This document shows, in pieces, positions 1 to 9,997 of a stretch of DNA of 35,303 nucleotides (its first letter is position 1; each line of letters starts with the position of its first letter). The notes under the pieces are model-generated. The model did not search any database. It was given only the letters and a program-made list of their open reading frames with translations, and was not told the origin of the DNA. A program made the translations under genes and the position numbers. This stretch comes from Pseudomonadota bacterium (GTDB lineage Bacteria > Myxococcota_A > Polyangia > Haliangiales > Haliangiaceae), in assembly GCA_022360315.1 (NCBI GenBank), contig JAKSDA010000050.1, forward strand, positions 1 through 35,303, written 5' to 3'.

Positions 1-427
1 AGAATAATACGAACTGGCCGGTGCGTACGATCAGTACATCGCCTGTACTGTAAGGCTACGCACCAACACAGTATCGGCAAAGCCCGGCTATCGGGGCTTC
101 CTGGAGCGCCTCGGAGTCACTGCCACGTGCGCAACCAGCTGAAACGGAACGATTCTCACCCCCATTCCGCGCTTACCATTGCGCTCCGACAGTGCAAAGT
201 TGTCACAGCGCTTGTCCTGACAGAGGAGAGAGGAGTGACAACTGTGCTTGGCTGGAGCAAGCTCGATAAGTAGGCGAAGCTGATAACTCCACTGCGTCCC
301 AGACCTTCCACGCGCGGCGTTCTTTGGTTCGGGCTGACGTGAAACCAGGTAGGTGGCCCATTCCCATCCGCGCCCCGCGCCAGCGGGGGCGTTCGCGCAT
401 GAGCGAGCGTGCTGCGTGTAAACAGAT
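1..427. other. Gene-poor stretch
   Basis: No convincing gene is seen. The only longer open frame (leftward, about 156-464, TTG start) begins inside the gene at 428-865, has no ribosome site and a low-complexity translation, so it is probably chance. No tRNA cloverleaf, strong hairpin with a T-tract, or repeat was recognised. It lies downstream of the small leftward gene and may hold its terminator. Confidence 0.4.
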
Positions 428-865
428 CTAGCTCACAGGCCAAATCCATAAGCGATCTCGCCAATCATCCGAATCGCCGCAGACGCAGCTGTCTCCACGA
501 CCTGCCGCGATGCCTGCGACCAGATCGCGTAGGGCTACAAGTTGGGTGCTGTCCAGGGCAACCGACGCCGACGTGCCTGTAATCACGATGGCGCTGGGGG
601 AACTGGCGGCCCGCCCGAGTCGCAACCGAGCGAGCTTGATGTAGTTGCTGCGGGGAAATATCTCTCGAGGCAATTGGTGCGGCACAGTCAGAAGCGGCAG
701 CCGCCGCGAGAAACCGTCATCTGCTGAGGATAGCTCATCGATCAAACGGTTGAGTATCGTAACACTACGACGCCAAATACCAAGATGTACGCCACCGTAA
801 TCCTTTGGGCGTTCGGTGAAAATCCAAGCACATATCGCAACCGCCGAGACGTCGACAAAGCCCAC
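428..865 (-). CDS. Small unknown protein, possible immunity partner of the eCIS-core protein
   Basis: A 145-residue protein of no family I recognise. It has no obvious signal peptide or membrane helix, and it ends in a Cys- and Trp-containing tail. It starts with GTG at 865, three bases after the stop of the upstream leftward gene (869-871). A strong ribosome site, GAGGAG, sits six bases before the GTG and overlaps the end of the upstream gene, so translation is probably coupled. What is seen: tight coupling to the C-terminal part of a polymorphic-toxin-like protein. What is known: immunity genes usually sit directly downstream of such toxins. What is inferred: it may protect against the toxin domain. 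There is no sequence motif to confirm this, and it could be an unrelated small protein. Confidence 0.55.
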   Translation of the reverse strand: MGFVDVSAVAICAWIFTERPKDYGGVHLGIWRRSVTILNRLIDELSSADDGFSRRLPLLTVPHQLPREIFPRSNYIKLARLRLGRAASSPSAIVITGTSASVALDSTQLVALRDLVAGIAAGRGDSCVCGDSDDWRDRLWIWPVS

Positions 866-868
866 TAT

Positions 869-3154
869 CTACTCCTCAGCACCGATTTCGGCCCTATCCA
901 TGATTCCCGCGGCAACTCGCTGCGTGAACCAGCCCTCGATCAACGTCACCTTGTCCGAACTGGCTAGGTACTGTTTCACTTCCTGACTTTGCAGGAGGAA
1001 GCCGGGCTGACCGAGCAGGATTCGGAAATCTGCGGGGGCAATGATGTAAACATACTCGATAGATCTGTTGATGTTCGCATAGAATGCGCCGTGTTTGGCG
1101 AGCTTGTCGATCTGAGCAGCAGGGAGATAAAACCACCCAGTGGCATGGTCATATGAGGTTCCCCGTTTCGAATAACAGAGCCTAGACTCCGCATCGAACG
1201 TTCTGGCGTAGTTGCTGTGATGCGAGCCGTCTTTGGAGCCCTCCTCGCTCTGCGGCAACTTCTCCATACTCTTGCCGAGGAGCTCATAGTACTGCTGCGC
1301 TGAAAATTCCTTTCGCTTGCCCTCGCCACTTACGACAATGACCCGAACCAACCGGCCCTGAGGATTCACCTCGTAGGTTTGGACAGAACCCTTTGGGCTC
1401 CGACGGGTAAAAACCACCGCTTTAAGCTCTTTGGTCCGTTCCCGATCGAAATCGCGTCCAATATCTCCGCCAATGGCCACGAGTTCCAGAGGGTTAACCC
1501 AGTCGAGATAGGAAAGCCAGGAGTCTTCACCGACATATTGAGTTACAGTCAGATAATTGGCTACGGATCTCCCAGGGTACTTGTCGTCGTAGATCGCGGA
1601 AGCTTCCACGTCGGTAGTGAAGAACACAATGGGAACGGCAGAGTAGAAGATATGCCAGCCTTTTTCGCCTGCTCTGCCAACGGCATGTCTGAGCGGCTGG
1701 TAGTGCGGCCTCCCCATCTTGCCCGTTTTCTTGATTATATGCCCAGCGTGATGAAGGGTGTCTTTCCCCCACACGTTTCTGGCGATACGCTTGGCTACTT
1801 GCCGACCCTCGCGTACCAGAACATTGTAGCCCTTTCCCAGCAGTAGGGCCATTTGCTTCTCGGAATAGATCGCGGCTTTCTTGATCAGCTTGCGCTCGCC
1901 GACCTTGACCACCCAGCCAACGATCTTGCCCTTACCCCGAAGGACCATTGCTGAGGCATCGCCAGCAATCGTGGGGGCTGGCATGGGCTTGTATGCGGCA
2001 AGAGAGCTGCCTACACGCTCGACTTCTACTTCTAGTCGCGAATCGGGCGGCGCGACATCGTCACGACCATGTGGTGATGAGTTGCGCCCAACTTGTGCCG
2101 CGTGGACGAGTTCGTGGCATATTAGCTCCCACTCGTTCGGTCCGCTCAGATCGGAGCGTAGGTAAATCGTTGAACCAACCGTGGCACCGTCGGCGGCCAG
2201 AGTATCGAGATAGTCGTGTGCCGATGCGTCCCGTTGGATCGCAATTCCAGTTAGGTCGATGCCTAGTAGCGCGCTGACACGGACACGAGGATCTAGCGCC
2301 AGAGAATCCAGGTAGGCTCGAACCGCTGCCCTGCCGGATCGTTTCTCGAGAAATCGAGGTGCGAATGGTGCTCTTGAAAAACGAGATCTGACGATTGGGT
2401 AGCACTCGAGGTGGTCGTTCTTGCAGTAACTTCCATATGCGGCTCTGGAAGAACTGCACTGCCTGGCGTATTGGCGTCCTCAGCCCTACGCTCCTCTGAG
2501 ACCTCAGTGTCAGCGATCCCATATCTCATGTGTTTCGAGATGGCCTCCCAGTGCTCTGCATCAGAGACTTCACGCTGCCGGAAGACGTCCGTATCCAGTG
2601 CCTCTCATCTTGGCGCGCAATTCGCCGGGCAGGGGTTTGTCGCTGCCCGTAGGGTTGCTATCGAGGTGCTCTGCTTCGCACATGGCTTCCGGGAGCCTAT
2701 CGATATTTTTCCCCTGAAGAGCCGGATTGACTGTATCCACTCCAGATAGGGTCGCAACGGATTTTATGGTTGGCGAGATGGACTTACCCTCGCCGGTATG
2801 GGTTTCCATGACTGCCGGTAGATCGTCGTCATCGGCGGCATCGTTCTCGGTGCCAGTCGATACATCGCTTTCACGTTCAGCGTTCTCCAGAGACGCCTGC
2901 ACGAAGCTCAGTAGTCGACTCATTCCCTGTGCCGGCCTGCGACTTGGCATTTGTTCTGGGTCTGCCAAAGGCTCCTCCTTGTCGATATCTCCACGTCGCC
3001 GATTCTTGAGGTCGGCCATGATGCCCATGACTTCTTGGTAGTGAGGAAGTCTCACTTCATTTGGTAACGTAATGCCCTTACGGCGAGCTTCTTCGAATTG
3101 CTCTCGCATCTCCAGAAAGCTCTTCTGTTTGGCGAGTTCCTCCTCGAGAGTCAT
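869..3154 (-). pseudogene. eCIS-core (DUF4157-type) polymorphic-toxin-like gene, broken across three frames
   Basis: The coding signal runs through three leftward frames. The first (ATG 3154, or less likely GTG 3304) encodes a Glu/Lys-rich start and an acidic linker. It reaches PLPGELRAKM near 2606, which resembles the opening of DUF4157 domains, then stops at 2570. A second frame continues from about 2605 to 2293. A third frame, open from 2479, encodes LLGIDLTGIAI, then GSTIYL and HELVHAAQ near 2095-2116: the HExxHxxQ zinc motif of the eCIS-core metalloprotease-like domain. This third frame runs to the stop at 869, and its only usable start codon is ATG 1984, which lies after the motif. The C-terminal 371 residues include a GRPHYQ segment like those before toxin domains, followed by about 230 unrecognised residues. 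Two one-base indels (about 2603-2606 and about 2345-2370) would restore a protein of about 750 residues. It is therefore either a pseudogene or an assembly with two base errors. Cells would need a partner delivery system, and none is in the window. Confidence 0.6.
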
Positions 3155-3406
3155 AGTCCGAGTTCGCTTTCCGGGTGCAACGCCAGGCTTCGGCGCTGCC
3201 CACCGGGCTCGTTCCCGCACTCGCCGGGTAGTGCATGCTCGACCCCGCGGGCTCGCTTCGGCCGGCAAGCGGGATTGTGAATGCAGATCCAACGAGTTGT
3301 GCACCGATCTCGAGGGTACTCGACCGAGTCAGCCGTATGGTACATTCGGTACGCAGACTGCATTTCAGGGTCACCAACCGAACACGTAAACCAACTGTAG
3401 GAGAAG
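3155..3406. promoter_or_regulatory. Divergent intergenic region
   Basis: This separates the leftward eCIS-core gene from the rightward secreted protein. It should contain both promoters. I see an imperfect dyad, ACTCG-AC-CGAGT, around 3317-3330, and a repeated GGTAC at about 3336 and 3345. No -35/-10 pair is convincing. Confidence 0.3.
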
Positions 3407-3787
3407 ATGATGCTATCGAGAGCGAAGCTGTTCGCGCTGGTGACACTTGCCGTGTTTGCCATTATATCTGCCAGTAATCCGGCTCGGGCGGATACCGCTG
3501 TCGGCAAGGTCACGCAGGTCTTGATCAATGGACAGGAAGATATAACCGTCTACTTCAAGATCGACCCCATGCCGCCAGGAGTGACTGCATGGCTCTACGC
3601 CAATCAACGCTCGGCCAACGTCGCCGGATGTACGAGCACCGGCTCGGAAACGCTGGTCGACCGAATTCTCAGCTTGCTCTTGTTCCTGAAAGGATCTGAT
3701 ACGACCGTGCGGGTGAGCTATTGCATCGACGCCAATGGTTACGGCCTGATCACCACGCCTGGCGGCTCTTTGCAGAGCACGGAATGA
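3407..3787 (+). CDS. Small secreted hypothetical protein
   Basis: A 126-residue protein with a clear Sec signal peptide: Met-rich start, Lys, hydrophobic core LFALVTLAVFAII, and a likely cleavage after NPARA (about residues 24-28). The mature part is about 98 residues, mostly beta-like, with two cysteines (in AGCTST and SYCID) that could pair in the periplasm. Two ATGs occur in a row (3407, 3410). The AGGAG at 3399-3403 is better spaced for the second. No family is recognised. The gene ends in TGA overlapping an ATG (ATGA, 3783-3786), as if translationally coupled to the degraded lipoprotein frame that follows. It could be a periplasmic or surface protein. Confidence 0.75.
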   Translation: MMLSRAKLFALVTLAVFAIISASNPARADTAVGKVTQVLINGQEDITVYFKIDPMPPGVTAWLYANQRSANVAGCTSTGSETLVDRILSLLLFLKGSDTTVRVSYCIDANGYGLITTPGGSLQSTE

Positions 3788-3931
3788 GCCACCACGACCA
3801 AGTACGTCGTCCTTTTACTATGCGTGACGCTCTGCGTCCCGGCCTGCCAACTGGACGGTACGACCTCGGCATCGCCAGTGCCGACCTGGACTGACGATCG
3901 GGTCGCGCTGGTGCGGCCGAGCTTGTGGTGA
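3783..3931 (+). pseudogene. Probable frameshifted small lipoprotein gene
   Basis: Directly after the stop of the secreted protein, and in the same frame, an open stretch encodes KYVVLLLCVTLCVPAC followed by QLDG. This is a classical lipoprotein signal: a basic residue, a hydrophobic core, and a lipobox ending in Cys. The stretch ends at TGA 3929-3931, about 48 codons in. It has no start codon of its own. An ATG at 3783, overlapping the previous stop, is in another frame that ends after 36 codons. One indel between 3785 and about 3805 would join that ATG to the lipoprotein frame. It may be a decayed gene, a sequence error, or readthrough of the upstream TGA. Confidence 0.4.
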
Positions 3932-3974
3932 TGGATCGGCGCTCTGGCGACGCGGAGAGTTTTTGGACCGGCTC

Positions 3975-5960
3975 TTATTTGCGCGGCTTTCTCTGCGGCT
4001 GAGAGGGAAACATAGGCTTGACCTCGTGGCCGGCAAAGACCTGGAATTCGCCCGGACCCAGGGCCACCCGCACGCGCTGGCGCAAGACGTCGACTTCGAC
4101 CACCCGGCCTTCTCCGGCTTCGGTGATGACCCGCTTGCCGAGTTTGGGCAACCCCTTGCGCAACTCGGCATAGGTGGCCTGTTCGTAGACCAGACAGCAT
4201 TTGAGGCGGCCACACTGGCCCGAAACTTTGCTCGGGTTGAGCACGAGACCCTGGTCCTTGGCCATCTTGATGGACACCGGGACGAATTCGGGCAGCCAGG
4301 TGGTGCAGCAGAGCTCTCGCCCACACGCGCCAATGCCGCCGATCATCTTGGCTTCGTCCCGTACGCCGGTCTGGCGCATCTCGACCCGACTGTGTAGCTT
4401 GCCGGCCAGTTCGCGGACCAATTCGCGAAAATCAACCCGCTCGTCGGCAGTGAAGTAAATCAAAACCTTGTTGCCGCTATGGGTGTACTCGGTGCGAAAT
4501 ACCTTGATGGGAAGCTGGTGCCGGCGGGCCGCTTCACGGGCGATTTCAAGGGCTCGGTCCGCCCGTTCGCGGTTGCGCCCGATGGCCCGGCGATCACTGC
4601 GGTTGGGCCGGCGAAGCACCCGCTTGAGGCTCTTGGCACCGTGCTGGCGGCGCGTCGAATCGATCGCGACAATGCCGACACGCACTCCTCGCTCGGCCTC
4701 CACCACGACGTCTTCGCCGCGCTGGTAGCTCCGTTCTCCGGCATCGTAGAGGTGAATCCGCCCAGCCGTCGCGAATTTGATGCCGACCACATTGCGAACC
4801 GAGGTGGCAATGGGTTCGCGCTCGTCGGTCTCGGTGCACTCGGCACCATAGGTGACCGGGTCGGGATCGTCCTCGGGCGGCTCGGTGAGCTGAATTGGCC
4901 CCGATGACCTTTCACTGCCCGGGCTGCTGTGGGGAATGGCGTCCCGGTCAAGGGCATCGTCTCGCCCTTGCACCGCCGCGTCCCGGCTCTGCGAGTCGCG
5001 GTCCTGTGCGCTGTCGAGCTCGCTGTCGCCAGGCCCGGTCTCACCAGCCTCACCGAACTCGCCATCGGCGATGTGGAGGTCGCTGGCCGGGCCGATACCG
5101 GTGTCGAGCTCGCTGGACCCGGCTTCGGCCGATCGGGCGTTCGTCGCGAGGTCTTGCCCGACCACCTGGCCCGGGCCGGCCAGCTCTCTGGCCGCTGGCT
5201 GCAGGTCATCGATGTCGGGCAATGGGGCAGGCGGCGTTTCGCCCGGCACTGCATCCAGTTCGGCGCCGGGTCCTCTGGTCGCGGGCCCGCGACCGCGCTG
5301 CCGCACGCGACCGCGTCGCCGCCGCCGGCTGCGCGGGGCGCCGGATTCGGTCCTTTCCTCTCCATCATCGGGCCTGCGAGCCTGGCCAGGCGCAGTTGTC
5401 TGATCCGGGTCAGAGCTGCCTTCTCGGCCTCGTCTGCGCCGGCGTCGGCGCCGGCCGCGAGTGCCGCTGGCCTCGGTCGACTCGGCGGCCTGGGCCGAAA
5501 GACCAGACCGAGCACCGCCCGATCGGGACCGGGTGGATGGTCGCGCCGAATCCCCGCCAGATCCGGCCCGATCACTCACTGCTGTCGAACGCTCGACCGG
5601 ATCAACTCCCCCTCTGCCAGTCTGGCCAGCCTGCCGGGCCTCGTCCTGATCGTCGCTTCTGGCTCGACGGGAACCGCCCCGACGCCGACGCCGGCGCCGG
5701 CCCGGTTCTCTCGGCTCTGCGCGTTCTCTGCGCTCTGCGCGTTCTCTGCGCTCTGCCCGCGGTCGGCTCGCCTGCGTTCCGCCGCTGTCCTCGCCCTGGC
5801 TCGATCTGTCCCGCCCCGAGCTGCGCGGTTCCGCCCGGTCGGGCTCGGTCTTGCCGCGGCTGTCCTCGCCGCCATGGCTGTGACGGTCAGCGGCCGGTTT
5901 TTCCGAACTCTGTGCTGGCCGCTGGCCCGAGGGCTCTATCGAGTCTTCGCCACGCGCCAT
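3975..5960 (-). CDS. ricT: RicT/YaaT-family PSP1-domain protein with a long disordered N-terminus
   Basis: The C-terminal portion, roughly residues 390-650, is a PSP1 domain of the RicT (YaaT) family. It carries the signature cysteines: GACGRELCC (Cys546, 551, 552) and QCGRLKCC (Cys583, 588, 589). In Bacillus RicT acts with RicA and RicF, as an iron-sulphur complex, in RNA maturation and development. The first ~390 residues are unusual: a low-complexity Arg/Ser/Gly/Glu-rich region with repeated RRERAE and RRRRRR patches, likely disordered and perhaps RNA-binding. Typical family members are about 270-300 residues, so this is more than twice the usual length. It lies 8 bases downstream of holB, the same order as in Bacillus, which supports both assignments. 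The start (5960) is not fixed by a strong ribosome site. Confidence 0.88.
   Translation of the reverse strand: MARGEDSIEPSGQRPAQSSEKPAADRHSHGGEDSRGKTEPDRAEPRSSGRDRSSQGEDSGGTQASRPRAERRERAERRERAEPREPGRRRRRRRGGSRRARSDDQDEARQAGQTGRGGVDPVERSTAVSDRAGSGGDSARPSTRSRSGGARSGLSAQAAESTEASGTRGRRRRRRRRGREGSSDPDQTTAPGQARRPDDGEERTESGAPRSRRRRRGRVRQRGRGPATRGPGAELDAVPGETPPAPLPDIDDLQPAARELAGPGQVVGQDLATNARSAEAGSSELDTGIGPASDLHIADGEFGEAGETGPGDSELDSAQDRDSQSRDAAVQGRDDALDRDAIPHSSPGSERSSGPIQLTEPPEDDPDPVTYGAECTETDEREPIATSVRNVVGIKFATAGRIHLYDAGERSYQRGEDVVVEAERGVRVGIVAIDSTRRQHGAKSLKRVLRRPNRSDRRAIGRNRERADRALEIAREAARRHQLPIKVFRTEYTHSGNKVLIYFTADERVDFRELVRELAGKLHSRVEMRQTGVRDEAKMIGGIGACGRELCCTTWLPEFVPVSIKMAKDQGLVLNPSKVSGQCGRLKCCLVYEQATYAELRKGLPKLGKRVITEAGEGRVVEVDVLRQRVRVALGPGEFQVFAGHEVKPMFPSQPQRKPRK
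5715..5756. repeat. 18-bp tandem repeat inside ricT
   Basis: Two exact copies of an 18-base unit (5715-5732 and 5733-5750) plus the start of a third. On the minus strand they encode the repeated hexapeptide around RRERAE in the disordered N-terminal region of RicT. The unit is a multiple of three, so copy-number change would keep the frame. Confidence 0.85.
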
Positions 5961-5968
5961 GGACTACC

Positions 5969-6841
5969 TCACGGAAGAGTTGTGCGCAGGGTGTGCAACA
6001 TGGCTTCAACAGCGAGTAGACCGTGGGCCTGTTGCGACACTGCGCTCTGAGTATCGAGGACAACTTGGGTTTGATGGCTGCGCAGCGACGCCTCGGTGAG
6101 GCGATCGCCGATCGCGGCGTTTCGGGCCTCGCCGTGCAGGCGCAGCGCGAGGGTTTCGAGGATTGCGTCGACATCGTCCCTGGCTGCAGCCGCTTCGCTG
6201 GCAGCTTGCCGGATACTGTCAAAATCGCCGGCAAACGCGGCTCGCCAGAGCCCGTCGGCCAGTGCCCGAACCCGCTCGACAGTGTCGCCATCGTCAGCCT
6301 GCCCGGCCAGTTCGAGCTGCAACTCGGGCGAGAGCGCGGCGAAATTGATGCGCTGACACCGGCTCCGTATGGTCGGCAAGAGCTGGTCCGGGGAGGTCGT
6401 GGCCAGTACGAAATGGGTCCGCGCAGGCGGCTCCTCGAGAGTTTTGAGCAGGGCGTTGGCGGCCGTGCCCAACAGCGCCGCTGCCTCTTCGATCAGAAAT
6501 ACCCGGGCCTTGCCCTCGTGCGGGGCCGTGCCCATCCTCGCGATCACCTGGCGGCGAATGGTGTCGACCGGAATGGAACGCGCAGCTCCCTGCCGCTCGA
6601 GAGTCTGTACATCGGGATGGATGCCCGCGGCGATCTTGCTGCACGCCGGGCACGTGCCACAACCCTGACCGGGAGCCGTGTGGCAGTTGAGAGCCGCTGC
6701 CAGGGCCAGTCCTGTGGTGTGCTTGCCCGATCGGGACGGCCCACAGAACAAGTAGGCATGAGCCACCCGGTCGGTCTCGATGGCACTCCGCAGTTGCGCC
6801 ACGGCGCGGTCTTGACCGCGAATTTGACCCAGCAGGACCAC
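5969..6841 (-). CDS. holB: DNA polymerase III subunit delta' (clamp-loader ATPase)
   Basis: A 290-residue AAA+ clamp-loader protein. Walker A is GPSRSGKHT (residues 34-42). A zinc module includes CGTCPAC (Cys61, 64, 67) with Cys53 just upstream. The Walker B-like segment is VFLIEEA (about 114-120), followed by KTLEEPP and the SRC motif (160-162) typical of delta'/gamma subunits. The GTG start at 6841 puts the conserved GQ...A...L start at the expected place. It is slightly short for delta' (usually about 320-340), mostly in the C-terminal oligomerisation region. Together with ricT (8-base gap) it forms a conserved operon pair. It loads the sliding clamp during replication. DnaX could be confused with it, but the length and context favour holB. 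Confidence 0.88.
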   Translation of the reverse strand: MVLLGQIRGQDRAVAQLRSAIETDRVAHAYLFCGPSRSGKHTTGLALAAALNCHTAPGQGCGTCPACSKIAAGIHPDVQTLERQGAARSIPVDTIRRQVIARMGTAPHEGKARVFLIEEAAALLGTAANALLKTLEEPPARTHFVLATTSPDQLLPTIRSRCQRINFAALSPELQLELAGQADDGDTVERVRALADGLWRAAFAGDFDSIRQAASEAAAARDDVDAILETLALRLHGEARNAAIGDRLTEASLRSHQTQVVLDTQSAVSQQAHGLLAVEAMLHTLRTTLP

Positions 6842-7062
6842 TCCGGAACGCTACCACAGATAGCGGACATTTTTCGCCGATCCAGGGGTTTCTGGACCAT
6901 CCCGGGGCCGATCGGGCCGACCGATCGCGGTCCGGGACGGGTCGGGCTGCGGGCCTCTCGCCCGGCGGAGTTGTCGCGGAGTGGAGCAGCCGGGCCTGAA
7001 CCGGACAATGACGGCGCTCAACAACTTGAGCGGGCAATGGCAAGTGATAGTCTTGCCCGGTC
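6842..7062. promoter_or_regulatory. Divergent intergenic region between holB and the aminotransferase
   Basis: About 220 bases, GC-rich, that must hold promoters for both directions. TTGAGC at 7026-7031 and GATAGT at 7046-7051 resemble -35 and -10 boxes, but the 14-base spacer is too short to be convincing. No terminator or repeat is seen. Confidence 0.3.
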
Positions 7063-8491
<1,429 letters not shown>

Positions 8492-8505
<14 letters not shown>

Positions 8506-9910
8506 TTCGGATACAGATTTTGCTCTGGACGATGTGCCGGAAACGGCGCAGAAAAGCCGTGCAGCCGATTCATCCCAGCCCGGTGAGGACGAGCCGGATC
8601 CGGGGCAACCCGATTCGAGCCAGGCGGATTCCGTCAACGCCTACGCCGATACCATCCTGCCCGGGTCCGGGCACCTGGCCGGACTGGACGATCCGGGCCG
8701 GTTCCCGACCGGGCGAGAAGACGATGAGCCGGGCAGGCAGGGCGATGGCCAGCAAGGCGGCGACGAGCCGGACCAGGGAGTCGGCCCGGAACCCACTGCA
8801 GCACACCAGCCCGGTCGTGTGGCCCGGCTTTTGCGCAAGGCGTGGTGGTTGCACAGTGTGGGGGCTCTGAGTGTCGGCGTGGGCGTGATGATCCTGGCCC
8901 GCAAAGGCCTGTCGTACGCCGACGAGATCCTCATCGTTCTGGCCGTCTCGTGGCTGCTCATGTTTGTCGCCCTGCGCCTTATTGTGGGTCCGAGCAACCG
9001 TCCACCCGACGAGCAAGCTCCCCGCAAGGGCGTGCATGTCCTGACCAACTATGTGGTCAAGAACCTGTACCAGCAGATGTTCTTCTTTCTGGTCCCGATG
9101 TACGCGTCGAGTGCGACCTGGTCGCTATCGGCGCCCAACTGGTGGCTGGTTCCCCTGCTTCTGGTCTTCGCCATTTTGTCCACCATGGATCTCGTCTTTG
9201 ACAACTTCGTCATGGAACGGCGGATATTGAACCTGGTCGTGTACGGGGTTGCGCTTTTCGGCGTGCTGAATTTGATGCTGCCCGTGGTGCTCGGCATCGG
9301 GCATTTTCCGGCCCTGCTCATTGCGGCAGGAGCGACTGCTCCGGCGGTGGCGTTGCTCGCCTTTCCGGTCCGCTCGGTGGCTCGACCGCGCGGTCTTTTG
9401 ATCACCGGGGCGGTGAGTGCGATCCTGGTCGTCGGAGTCTGGCCGGGCCGGGTGTTGGTACCGGCTGTGCCCATGGTCATGCTCGAGGGTGCGGTGGGAC
9501 ATGGCACGCTGTCGAGTTACGAGTGTCTGCCGGCCAACAAGCGAGTCATGCGCGGCGACCGGCTCGACGGTCTGCGCTGTGGCTCTCTGATCACCGAGCC
9601 GGGCGGTCTGCGCGACTCGTTATTCCACGTGTGGAAACGCCGGGGTGATACGGTTCACCGCACCTCGCCCAAGCTGCTCACGGAGTGCTACGGACAGGTA
9701 TACCGGTCGTATTTGCACATCGAAGACGTTGCGGGCGATCCGATCGGGGCGTGGTCGTGTGAGGTCGAGACCAGCGGTGGTCAGCTGGTCGGCCTGGTGA
9801 ATTTCGAGATCGTGCCCGGCCCGGGCCCGGCCGGCGATGGTCGCACGGACGGAGGTACGGGAAAAACCACCGGCGGCTCTGGCCAGAACAGCCCGGACGC
9901 CAGGCGCTGA
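8492..9910 (+). CDS. DUF5924/DUF2914 multi-spanning membrane protein
   Basis: An integral membrane protein of 472 residues from ATG 8492; TTG 8465 and ATG 8471 are in-frame alternatives. Numbered from TTG 8465, residues 1-120 are acidic and disordered. Then come roughly seven or eight hydrophobic segments between about 130 and 345. The soluble C-terminal part (about 345-455) ends with AWSCEVETSGG and VNFEIV, which match the beta-sandwich pattern of DUF2914 (HxW..., then a drug- or ligand-like module of unknown role). The DUF5924-plus-DUF2914 architecture is known in proteobacteria but uncharacterised. The tail of about 30 Gly/Thr/Ser residues is low complexity. The start overlaps the aminotransferase stop, so the two are probably one operon. 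The DUF2914 part is predicted to lie outside the cytoplasm. Confidence 0.75.
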
Positions 9911-9997
9911 TCGTGTGGGGCGGTTTTTTCGTGACCGTCGAGGTGCTTTGCGCGCCGGGAATTTCCTTGCTGGGAGCGGTAGCGGTATGGTTGCGCA

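Noticed and set aside
4895..6050. Several long rightward frames opposite ricT
   Set aside because: They mirror the Arg/Ser-rich repeats of RicT on the other strand, share no family motif, and overlap a well-supported gene.
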